Assembly: GCA_021790495.1 (NCBI GenBank)
Contig: JAJYGZ010000339.1
Coordinates: forward strand, 1 to 5,309
Direction of reading: 5' to 3'
DNA from: Actinomycetes bacterium
GTDB taxonomy: Bacteria; Actinomycetota; Acidimicrobiia; Acidimicrobiales; Acidimicrobiaceae
DNA length: 5,309 nt
Position numbers and translations under genes: made by a program. The number at the start of each line of letters is the position of its first letter. Position 1 is the first letter of the stretch. This document shows positions 1 through 5,309 of this stretch, one piece after another. The notes beneath the pieces are model-generated. The model made no database searches, was not told the origin of the DNA, and was given only the letters and a program-made list of their open reading frames with translations.

Positions 1-2432
1 CCCTCAACCGTTCGGCTCGCGGCACCGACGTGGTCATTGGTTACGTCGAAGCTCACCAACGAGCCAATACCTTGGCGCTCATCGAGGGGCTAGAGGCCGT
101 CCCACTGCGCACTTATGAATACCGCGGCAAAACTTTTTCGGAGATGGATACCGAAGCGGTGCTGGCACGCAAGCCCACTGTGGTGCTGGTTGACGAACTT
201 GCCCATACCAATGCGCCGGGTTCTCCACGCCAAAAGCGCTGGGAGGACATCCAGGTTCTGCTCGATGCTGGCATCGTGGTGATCTCCACCGTAAATGTGC
301 AACACCTGGAAAGCGTGAACGACGTTGTCTTTTCCATCACCGGCGTAAGCCAGTCAGAGACCGTACCCGATGTCTTCGTTAGGGGTGCACAGCAGATTGA
401 ACTGGTAGATATGACCCCCGAGGCGCTGCGGAGACGCATCGCCCATGGCAACGTCTATCCCGCTGCCCAGATTGACAACTCTCTCAACAACTTCTTCAAG
501 GTTGAGAACCTCATCGCCCTTAGGGAACTGGCGCTGTTGTGGCTCGCTGACCGAGTGGAGGAAAATCTCAAGGAATTCCGGGAACGCCACAACATCGTCG
601 ACCCCTGGGAGACCCGCGAACGCGTACTAGTGGCTGTAGGCGGCGCTCCCCAAAACGAAAACTTGATACGGCGCGCCGCGCGAATGGCGATGCGCTCAAA
701 GGGAGAACTCGTCGCAGTGCACGTCACCACAGGCGATGGTTTGGCAAGCTCCAACCGCGTCGACCTGGAAAGTTACCGGAGCCTCGTGAAAGAACTTGGG
801 GGTCGGTTCTATGAGGTAACCGCGGAATCGGCGGTTGCCGGGATTCTCCAGGTCGCTCGGGCAGAGAATGCCACCCAGATCGTCTTGGGTGCCTCAAGGC
901 GAACCCGACTGCAAAAGTGGCTGAACGGTTCGGTGGTCGAGTCGGTAGTGGATGCCTCTGGGCTCGGAATCGACGTTCACGTGATCTCGCTGCGGTCCGA
1001 AGATCGCCCCGGTGTTCCGATGGCAAAGATGGCGCGTCTCGTCTCGATCTCCACGCGCCGACTTATCCTGGCCCTAGCAGTCTCCGCGGCAGGGCTTCCG
1101 CTCCTTACCGTGGTACTGGCGCAGTTTCGCGACCAACTCAATATCGTAAGCACTTCCTTCATCTATCTTCTCTTCGCTCTGCTTGCCAGCCTCATCGGTG
1201 GCATGATCCCGTCTTTGATAGCCGCGGTAGCAAGTTTCCTGCTCCTCAACTACTACTTCACCCCACCGATTCACTCTTTCACCATCGACGATCCCACCAA
1301 CCTGGTCACTCTGGGAACCTTTCTGGTAGTAGCGCTGGCAATTGGATTTCTTATCGACTCGGTCGCCAAAAGGCTCGCCGAGGGACGCAAGCGCGAAGCT
1401 CGCTCGGCGATTCTCACCCAAAGCGCGGAGATCTTGCTCTCGGCGACCGATCCCCTTCCGGAGCTCCTCAACCATCTCCGCCTCTCCCTCTCTAAGGCCT
1501 ACGCCGACGTGATTCGCAGCCCTGCGACTCAAGCTCGTGAAGTTCTCGCCGCTGACGGCTCGTTCGATTCAAGCACCGCGGAGGAGCTGCAAAAGATCGA
1601 AATCTCTAAACCCGACCTCTACTTGAGGGTCTCTGGAGGAGCGCTCTCAAGCGACGATATCGAAGCCATCGCCATTATGCGCAGTCAGCTGGTGGCCTCG
1701 GTCGCCGCCAGGGAACTCGCCGCTGAACAAGAGCTCTCACGAAAGATCCGTACCGCAGATGAGACGCGCCGAGCCCTTCTCACCGCAGTAAGCCACGACC
1801 TGAGGACGCCGCTTGCCACGATCAGAACTGCCTCGTCGGCGCTGCTATCTGATGAAGTGGAGATCGACTCTGCTTCGCGGCGCGAGCTACTCGAGACCAT
1901 CGACCACGAGACCCGGCGCCTCAGCGAAATGGTGGCAAACTTGCTCGACATGGGGCGGCTCAATGCCGGCAGTATGGCAATTTCGCTAAATCCGGTCTCC
2001 TTGGCCGAAGTCGTAGACCGCGCCCTGATGGCTAACCGCAAGGATATAGGGCGCATCGACGTCGCGGTTGGCGAGAACCTTCCTCAAATTTTCGCCGATC
2101 CACCCCTGCTGGAGCGCGCCGTCGCCAACCTGGTAGAAAATGCCCTCTCTTATGCCGGGGACAATGGGCGAATACGATTGGAAGCCAACTCAGATGGACC
2201 AAGGGTAACGCTACGAGTGATCGATCACGGACAAGGGATCGACCCCGCCGACAGAGAGCGCGTCTTTATACCATTTCATCGCCTCGGCGACTCCAGATCG
2301 CACCCAGGAGTAGGTCTTGGCCTCGCTGTAGCCCAAGGGTTCGTGGAAGCTCAAGGTGGTAAGATCACCATCGAAGAGACTCCCGGAGGAGGATGCACCA
2401 TGGCCCTCAGTATCCCGGTAGCCCAAGCATGA
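1..2432 (+). CDS. kdpD: KdpD potassium-sensing histidine kinase (5'-truncated by window edge)
   Basis: Membrane sensor kinase that responds to K+ limitation and osmotic stress and phosphorylates KdpE. The open frame enters at position 3 and continues from the edge, so the GTG at 30 (residue 1 in the numbering used here) is internal, not the start; about 25-35 residues including Walker A should lie outside the window. Domains in order: KdpD N-terminal ATP-binding region with Walker B-like VVLVDELAHT (51-60) and STVNVQHLES (86-95); a universal-stress-protein-like domain (about 197-320) with VLGASRR and NGS motifs; four hydrophobic segments (about 344-364, 376-390, 391-408, 425-443) followed by a basic cluster (K447 to R458); a short GAF-like linker (about 463-562); the phospho-acceptor H-box SHDLRTP with His589; N-box LVENAL; G1 DHGQG; F-box; and G2 GVGLGLA. 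All kinase motifs are intact. Strong similarity to actinobacterial KdpD is recalled, not searched. It overlaps kdpE by 4 bases. Regulation of this operon is not visible here. Confidence 0.97.
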   Translation, partial: LNRSARGTDVVIGYVEAHQRANTLALIEGLEAVPLRTYEYRGKTFSEMDTEAVLARKPTVVLVDELAHTNAPGSPRQKRWEDIQVLLDAGIVVISTVNVQHLESVNDVVFSITGVSQSETVPDVFVRGAQQIELVDMTPEALRRRIAHGNVYPAAQIDNSLNNFFKVENLIALRELALLWLADRVEENLKEFRERHNIVDPWETRERVLVAVGGAPQNENLIRRAARMAMRSKGELVAVHVTTGDGLASSNRVDLESYRSLVKELGGRFYEVTAESAVAGILQVARAENATQIVLGASRRTRLQKWLNGSVVESVVDASGLGIDVHVISLRSEDRPGVPMAKMARLVSISTRRLILALAVSAAGLPLLTVVLAQFRDQLNIVSTSFIYLLFALLASLIGGMIPSLIAAVASFLLLNYYFTPPIHSFTIDDPTNLVTLGTFLVVALAIGFLIDSVAKRLAEGRKREARSAILTQSAEILLSATDPLPELLNHLRLSLSKAYADVIRSPATQAREVLAADGSFDSSTAEELQKIEISKPDLYLRVSGGALSSDDIEAIAIMRSQLVASVAARELAAEQELSRKIRTADETRRALLTAVSHDLRTPLATIRTASSALLSDEVEIDSASRRELLETIDHETRRLSEMVANLLDMGRLNAGSMAISLNPVSLAEVVDRALMANRKDIGRIDVAVGENLPQIFADPPLLERAVANLVENALSYAGDNGRIRLEANSDGPRVTLRVIDHGQGIDPADRERVFIPFHRLGDSRSHPGVGLGLAVAQGFVEAQGGKITIEETPGGGCTMALSIPVAQA

Positions 2433-3118
2433 CACGCCTCCTCTTGGTCGAAGACGACAAACAATTCTCTACCGCCATCACCATAAGCTTGCGAGCGCGC
2501 GGATACGAAGTGACGATTGCGGGAGGCGGGCGCGAGGCGCTGGCGCGGTTTGGATCAGAACACTTCGAGGCTGTCGTATTGGACCTCGGACTTGGCGACA
2601 TCGACGGAATCGAAGTGATCACTGAGATCCGCAAAGTATCGTCCACCCCAATCTTGGTGCTCTCGGCGCGCCACGGCGAAGTATCCAAGATCGACGCGCT
2701 CGACGCAGGGGCAGACGATTACGTAACCAAGCCCTTTGGCCTTGGCGAATTTCTGGCGCGCCTCCGCGCCACAATACGGCGGGGAACGCCCAGCCACAAT
2801 ATGGCGAAGGTGATGGTTGGCCCTCTTACCATCGACCTCGCCGCGAAGATGCTGCTTGACGCCACCGGGACTCAGATCAAGCTGACCCCCACGGAATGGT
2901 CACTCCTTGAGGTGCTCGCACTTGAAAACAACCAACTCGTGGCGCGAAGCGACCTGCTTTTCAAGGTATGGGGACCCAGCCACAAGAGCGAGTTTGACTA
3001 TCTCCGCGTCTACGTCGCCCAACTTCGGCGCAAGCTCGAGCCGAATCCCGGCTCCCCACGCTATCTCATCACCGAGACTGGGGTAGGGTACCGCCTTCTT
3101 GGCGAACGCCTCGAATAA
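2429..3118 (+). CDS. kdpE: KdpE response regulator, OmpR/PhoB family
   Basis: DNA-binding response regulator, partner of KdpD, expected to activate the kdpFABC potassium-pump operon when phosphorylated. The 229 residues match the usual family length (E. coli KdpE is about 225). The receiver domain (about 1-118) shows the acidic pair D9/D10, phospho-acceptor D52 in VVLDLGLGD, S79 in LVLSAR, Y98 and K101 in the TKPF loop. The C-terminal winged-helix domain (about 128-229) shows LTPTEWSLLEVLA, the recognition-helix region SEFDYLRVYVAQLRRKL, and the final ITETGVGYRL hairpin. The start at 2429 is chosen because it puts the first beta strand (TRLLLVEDD) at the normal place and gives an ATGA overlap with the kdpD stop, implying translational coupling. 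An in-frame ATG at 2393 would add 12 unlikely residues. One oddity is Gly56, where most receivers, including E. coli KdpE, have Pro four residues after the phosphorylated Asp. Confidence 0.97.
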   Translation: MTRLLLVEDDKQFSTAITISLRARGYEVTIAGGGREALARFGSEHFEAVVLDLGLGDIDGIEVITEIRKVSSTPILVLSARHGEVSKIDALDAGADDYVTKPFGLGEFLARLRATIRRGTPSHNMAKVMVGPLTIDLAAKMLLDATGTQIKLTPTEWSLLEVLALENNQLVARSDLLFKVWGPSHKSEFDYLRVYVAQLRRKLEPNPGSPRYLITETGVGYRLLGERLE

Positions 3119-3876
3119 CCCGAAACGGCTAAAGCTACGCCTCGCCAAGGCGGGCCAGAAGAAGCGTCCGCTGAGTACAGCCCGGCTCCGATGCCATCTC
3201 CACATTGACCGCTGCTCTCAGGGTGTGACCAGTTCGGCCCGAGCCCTGCGAGCTCGCCAGGGTTTCCGCGCTCTTCGGAGCAGTGTCCTAGCATGGCGGC
3301 TCAGGCGAAGATCGGTAGTCTCGGGCTCGGCCTTGTTCACCCAAAGGGGAGATGCGCGGACGCAATTACCGTCAAGACGGCGCGGACCCCGATTGCCAAA
3401 AAGGTGAAATCGCAGGTAGAGCGATTATCGGTAGACCAGAGCGATCGAGTTCGACAACGACCGCCTTAATTCGGAAAATCAAGTTCCATAAAGGAACCAA
3501 TCCATTTCTAAGCCGTTTTGCCTTCTCGGCGATAAAACCTGGAGGCAGGCGCAAGCGAGGAACCGAGTCGCTGAAGAGCAAAGGTAATTATCCCCGACGA
3601 GGACTGAGAGTGCCTCGAGCCCCTGATACGCAAGTAAAGCGCTCCTTGAGCTCAAGTGTCACAGCCCAAGATCGCTCTGATGTGTGCAGCAGGAGATGAG
3701 TCCAATCGCGAGTCCGGCCTCGGCCTTTGAAGGAGTGGATCCTATCGGAGTCGGCCAATTAGTCGAGATTTCCCAGGAGTAGAGAACAAACTCGCTCGTG
3801 GGGCGCCGCGCGAGGAGCAGAGTGCCCCCAATTGACCGCGCGCTTTACGGAGGCGAAAGCGAACGTTGGCGGGCAG
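3119..3876. other. Long intergenic stretch with no supported gene
   Basis: About 760 bases between the kdpE stop and the next promoter. Open frames exist on both strands (for example 3352-3699 on + and 3372-3581 on -), but their translations are very basic or low-complexity, they overlap each other, they lack well-spaced ribosome binding sites, and none resembles a family I know. I found no tRNA T-loop, no rRNA and no transposase remnant. What it does hold is a set of short inverted repeats: 3241-3265, 3369-3380 (CCGTC-AA-GACGG), 3483-3497 (GTTCC/GGAAC), 3598-3617 (CGAGG/CCTCG), a perfect 12-base palindrome at 3645-3656, 3791-3817 and 3841-3861 (CGCTTT/AAAGCG). It may be a decayed gene, a non-coding RNA locus or plain spacer; the sequence alone does not decide. 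Confidence 0.6.
3241..3265 (+). terminator. Candidate weak terminator hairpin downstream of kdpDE
   Basis: CCCTG (3244-3248) pairs with CAGGG (3258-3262). The stem continues inward as CG/CG around an AGCT loop, with C3257 bulged, and can extend outward by one A-T and two G-T pairs into a short TTT run at 3263-3265. It lies about 120 bases after the kdpE stop, which is far for a terminator, and the T-run is poor. Actinobacteria often use terminators without long U-tracts, so it is the best candidate I see for ending the kdp transcript, but it could be a chance palindrome. Confidence 0.25.
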
Positions 3877-3905
3877 TTGACATTTTTTAGACTTTTTCAT
3901 GCTAT
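3877..3905 (+). promoter_or_regulatory. Sigma70-type promoter for the uncharacterised gene at 3975
   Basis: A perfect -35 hexamer TTGACA (3877-3882) is followed, after exactly 17 bases, by TGCTAT (3900-3905), which keeps the T at position 1 and the AT at positions 5-6 of the -10 consensus. The stretch from 3883 to 3960 is only about 29 percent GC by hand count, in sharp contrast with its surroundings. Transcription would begin near 3912, leaving a leader of roughly 60 bases before the ATG at 3975. The -10 is weak, so the exact hexamer is less certain than the -35. Confidence 0.6.
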
Positions 3906-3924
3906 TTCATGCTTTTCAATGTTA
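3895..3924 (+). repeat. Three 10-base-phased direct repeats overlapping the promoter -10 (candidate operator)
   Basis: TTTCATGCTA (3895-3904) is followed at once by TTTCATGCTT (3905-3914), identical in nine of ten bases, and then by a degenerate third unit, TTTCAATGTTA (3914-3924), which carries one extra A. The units repeat every 10-11 bases, one helical turn, so a protein could bind each on the same face of the DNA. They begin in the -35/-10 spacer and run across the likely start point, a placement typical of repressor sites. That they are an operator is inference; a small tandem duplication in AT-rich DNA is the plain alternative. Confidence 0.45.
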
Positions 3925-3961
3925 CTAGATGTATCTTTGATTAATCGGATCGACCGAATTG

Positions 3962-3967
3962 AAAGGA
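3962..3967 (+). promoter_or_regulatory. Ribosome binding site fixing the start at 3975
   Basis: AAAGGA lies 7 bases upstream of the ATG at 3975, a near-ideal spacing. It is the reason for choosing this start over later in-frame ATG or GTG codons, and it supports the gene being real despite its unfamiliar N-terminus. Confidence 0.75.
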
Positions 3968-3974
3968 AATTGCC

Positions 3975-4688
3975 ATGCACCCCGAACTCGCCTTCAGCCA
4001 CGTGTCCGGCGCCAGCCGTCGCGAGGCTTCCGAGCAAAGCTCCATCTCGATACAAGAAAATCCTGGCGATGATTCGGGTTTGGGAAGCATCCAAATTAGC
4101 GCTTGGATCGACCCGACGATCGAGTCGCTTGGGTTTGACCCGCGTTCAAGTTACGTGGAACACTTTTGGCTTCCAATACTTGGACCAAGTTGCATCTTTT
4201 TATTGCGGCGCCTCGCGTACGCATTCGACCTCGATACGGCCACCCAAGAGGTATCTCTACGCGACATCAGCTTCGAGATCGGATTGGGTTCGCCGAAGGG
4301 CTTCGGCAACTCCATCACCAAGACGTTGAACCGCTGCATTCAGTTCGACATGGCAAAACTTCAGCCCAATGGGTCGCTGAGCGTGCGACGCTCCTTGCCT
4401 CCGCTAAACCAACGCCAACTCGCCAGGCTGCCAAACGAACTCCAAGATCTCCATGAGACGCTGATTACCGGCACCTCCCCGAGCCACGATGGCCAGATCC
4501 GCCGCCGGAGCGTCCAACTCGCGGTTTCACTATTGGACTATCAAAACAGCGAGCAAGACGCGATCGAATCGCTTTTGCGCTGGCGCGTGGATCCCGCAAT
4601 CGCCACCGCGGCCCTCGCACTCACTTGGCCGCGAACTTTCGCCGAGCAAACGCCGCCAAGCTCCAACGCCTCAAGCGACCGCCCATGA
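3975..4688 (+). CDS. Uncharacterised actinobacterial protein with probable winged-helix domain
   Basis: A 237-residue soluble protein of unknown function. Residues 1-45 are Ser/Glu/Gly-rich and probably disordered. From about 58 the sequence becomes well ordered: a tract running YVEHFWLPILGPSCIFLLRR; a helix-strand-helix pattern VSLRDISFEIGLG (93-105); a basic helix around NSITKTLNRCIQFD (112-125); and a possible wing ending in LSVRRSLPPL (135-144). This order fits a winged helix-turn-helix. The following QRQLARLPNELQDLHE (146-161) is helical, and a second helical block covers about 177-219. The tail is Ser/Pro-rich. From memory it resembles uncharacterised actinobacterial proteins sharing the VEHFWLP-LGPS and VRR-LPPL-RL motifs; I could not search this. 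No signal peptide, membrane segment or catalytic motif is visible. It has its own promoter and repeats upstream and converges on pepA. A DNA-binding, possibly self-regulating role is inference. Confidence 0.85.
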   Translation: MHPELAFSHVSGASRREASEQSSISIQENPGDDSGLGSIQISAWIDPTIESLGFDPRSSYVEHFWLPILGPSCIFLLRRLAYAFDLDTATQEVSLRDISFEIGLGSPKGFGNSITKTLNRCIQFDMAKLQPNGSLSVRRSLPPLNQRQLARLPNELQDLHETLITGTSPSHDGQIRRRSVQLAVSLLDYQNSEQDAIESLLRWRVDPAIATAALALTWPRTFAEQTPPSSNASSDRP

Positions 4689-4731
4689 ACTTCCCGCGGC
4701 GCGATGTCCCGGTTTCCTCTGGCTCCACTGC

Positions 4732-4761
4732 GTAGCCGCGTCTCGACGCATCGACCGCTAC
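4732..4761. terminator. Candidate hairpin between convergent genes
   Basis: GTAGC (4732-4736) pairs with GCTAC (4757-4761) and encloses a smaller hairpin, GCGT-CTCG-ACGC (4738-4749). It sits in the 91-base gap between two convergent stop codons, where a two-way terminator is expected. Neither side has a T-run, and the outer stem is separated from the inner one by unpaired bases on one side, so support is modest. Confidence 0.3.
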
Positions 4762-4779
4762 AGGCGACAGCGAAATTCT

Positions 4780-5309
4780 CTAGCTGGCGAACTCTTCAAG
4801 GAAGTAGCAGAGGAGACGGGCGCCAAATCCCGTGCCACCTTTCGACAAGTATCCAGCGTCGCTATCGGAGCGCGATGGACCCGCAATGTCGAGATGGGCC
4901 CACGGGGTGTCGCCGACGAACTCCGCCAGGAGCATCGCGCCAGCCGTAGCACCTGCCTGACCAGCCTCGCCGAGATTTCGCATATCTGCAATTTCTGAGC
5001 GAATGTGCTTGCGATAGCGTGCCGGTATCGGGAGCTCCCATAATTCTTCTCCCGAAACCTCGCCTGCAAAACTAAGGTCGGCGATGAGTTCGGCACTCGT
5101 CCCGAGGACTCCAGCGATCTCGCTTCCCAGCGCTACGATGCATGCGCCGGTCAGAGTTGCCAAATCAACGATAAAGTCGGGCGCTTCCTCGGTAGCCAGA
5201 GTCAAACCGTCGCTGAGAACCAGGCGCCCCTCGGCGTCAGTATTCAACACCTCAATGGTCTTCCCCGAGCGCGTAACCAGCACGTCTCCGGGCTTGGTCG
5301 CGGTGCCGC
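4780..5309 (-). CDS. pepA: Leucyl (cytosol) aminopeptidase, M17 family, C-terminal part
   Basis: Cytoplasmic two-metal exopeptidase that removes N-terminal amino acids, usually working as a hexamer in peptide turnover. The gene reads leftward and its N-terminus lies beyond 5309; about 176 residues are visible, close to the C-terminal third of a protein normally near 500 residues. The frame is open to the window edge (residues GTATKPGDV precede the first visible GTG at 5283), so that GTG is not the start. The family signature NTDAEGRL (codons around 5244-5221) carries the metal ligands Asp and Glu and the catalytic Arg. Downstream are DLATLTGACIVALG, the SEIADMRN segment, the GQAGATAGAMLLAEF helix and the WAHLDIAGP strand, all in family order. 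It ends FLEEFAS with TAG at 4782-4780. The remaining metal ligands and the catalytic Lys are outside the window. No frameshift or unusual residue was seen. Confidence 0.97.
   Translation of the reverse strand, partial: GTATKPGDVLVTRSGKTIEVLNTDAEGRLVLSDGLTLATEEAPDFIVDLATLTGACIVALGSEIAGVLGTSAELIADLSFAGEVSGEELWELPIPARYRKHIRSEIADMRNLGEAGQAGATAGAMLLAEFVGDTPWAHLDIAGPSRSDSDAGYLSKGGTGFGARLLCYFLEEFAS

Noticed and set aside
917..1495. 192-codon + strand open frame inside kdpD, and long - strand frames such as 1074-1532
   Set aside because: They overlap the well-conserved KdpD frame and have unnatural compositions; they are by-products of its codon usage.
2217..2228. Perfect 12-base palindrome GTGATCGATCAC
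   Set aside because: It lies inside kdpD and encodes the conserved VIDHG of the kinase G1 box, so coding constraint explains it.
3099..3407. 102-codon + strand open frame from a TTG overlapping the end of kdpE
   Set aside because: Very Arg-rich translation, TTG start without a ribosome binding site, and no recognisable similarity.
3446..3456. GAGTTCGACAA resembling a tRNA T-loop
   Set aside because: The end of the loop does not fit the GTTCRANYC pattern, and no acceptor or anticodon stem can be placed around it.
3372..3581. 69-codon - strand open frame with a hydrophobic middle
   Set aside because: TTG start without a convincing ribosome binding site, no known relatives recalled, and it competes with + strand frames in the same gap.
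3598..3640. TPP riboswitch-like fragments: CTGAGA (3604-3609) and CCTGAT (3622-3627) at roughly the right spacing
   Set aside because: The upstream GGGGTGC strand and the downstream GCGTAGGGAA of the THI element are missing, the GAACCTGAT core is altered, and the next gene is 330 bases away and not a thiamine gene.
3352..3699. 115-codon + strand open frame preceded by AAAGGGGAG
   Set aside because: The SD-like run almost touches the ATG, the product is extremely Arg/Lys/Ser-rich, it resembles nothing known, and another frame of similar quality covers part of it on the opposite strand.
3832..4329. 165-codon + strand frame starting before the AT-rich promoter
   Set aside because: It runs through the promoter and overlaps the better supported gene at 3975 in another frame; no ribosome binding site or sensible domain.

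Overview
The window looks like chromosomal DNA of an actinobacterium with fairly high GC by eye. The main clues are a KdpD of the actinobacterial type, a short actinobacterial-style KdpE, and a protein resembling an uncharacterised actinobacterial family. The combination could fit a moderately GC-rich lineage such as the Acidimicrobiia, but that placement is inference from memory and was not tested.

Layout. Positions 1-2432 hold most of a + strand kdpD, with only the N-terminal tip and Walker A region cut off by the window edge. The kdpE gene (2429-3118) follows with a 4-base ATGA overlap. Together they encode the K+/turgor two-component system that normally drives the KdpFABC potassium pump; pump genes would be expected upstream, outside the window. 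Positions 3119-3876 hold no gene I can support. This stretch carries several short inverted repeats and only weak small reading frames. At 3877-3974 there is a sharply AT-rich regulatory region with a consensus TTGACA, helically phased direct repeats and a good ribosome binding site. It drives a 237-residue + strand gene (3975-4688) whose middle looks like a winged-helix DNA-binding domain. A 91-base gap separates this gene from the convergent - strand pepA (leucyl/cytosol aminopeptidase), whose C-terminal half fills 4780-5309 and whose N-terminus lies beyond the window.

How the parts fit. KdpD and KdpE form one sensor-regulator pair. The uncharacterised gene appears to be a separate transcription unit with its own promoter, possibly autoregulated through the repeats. 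PepA is a housekeeping peptidase read from the other side and shows no obvious link to the others. I see no mobile element, CRISPR array, tRNA or rRNA. The only candidate for something new is the uncharacterised gene with its repeat-bearing promoter; the rest is conventional.
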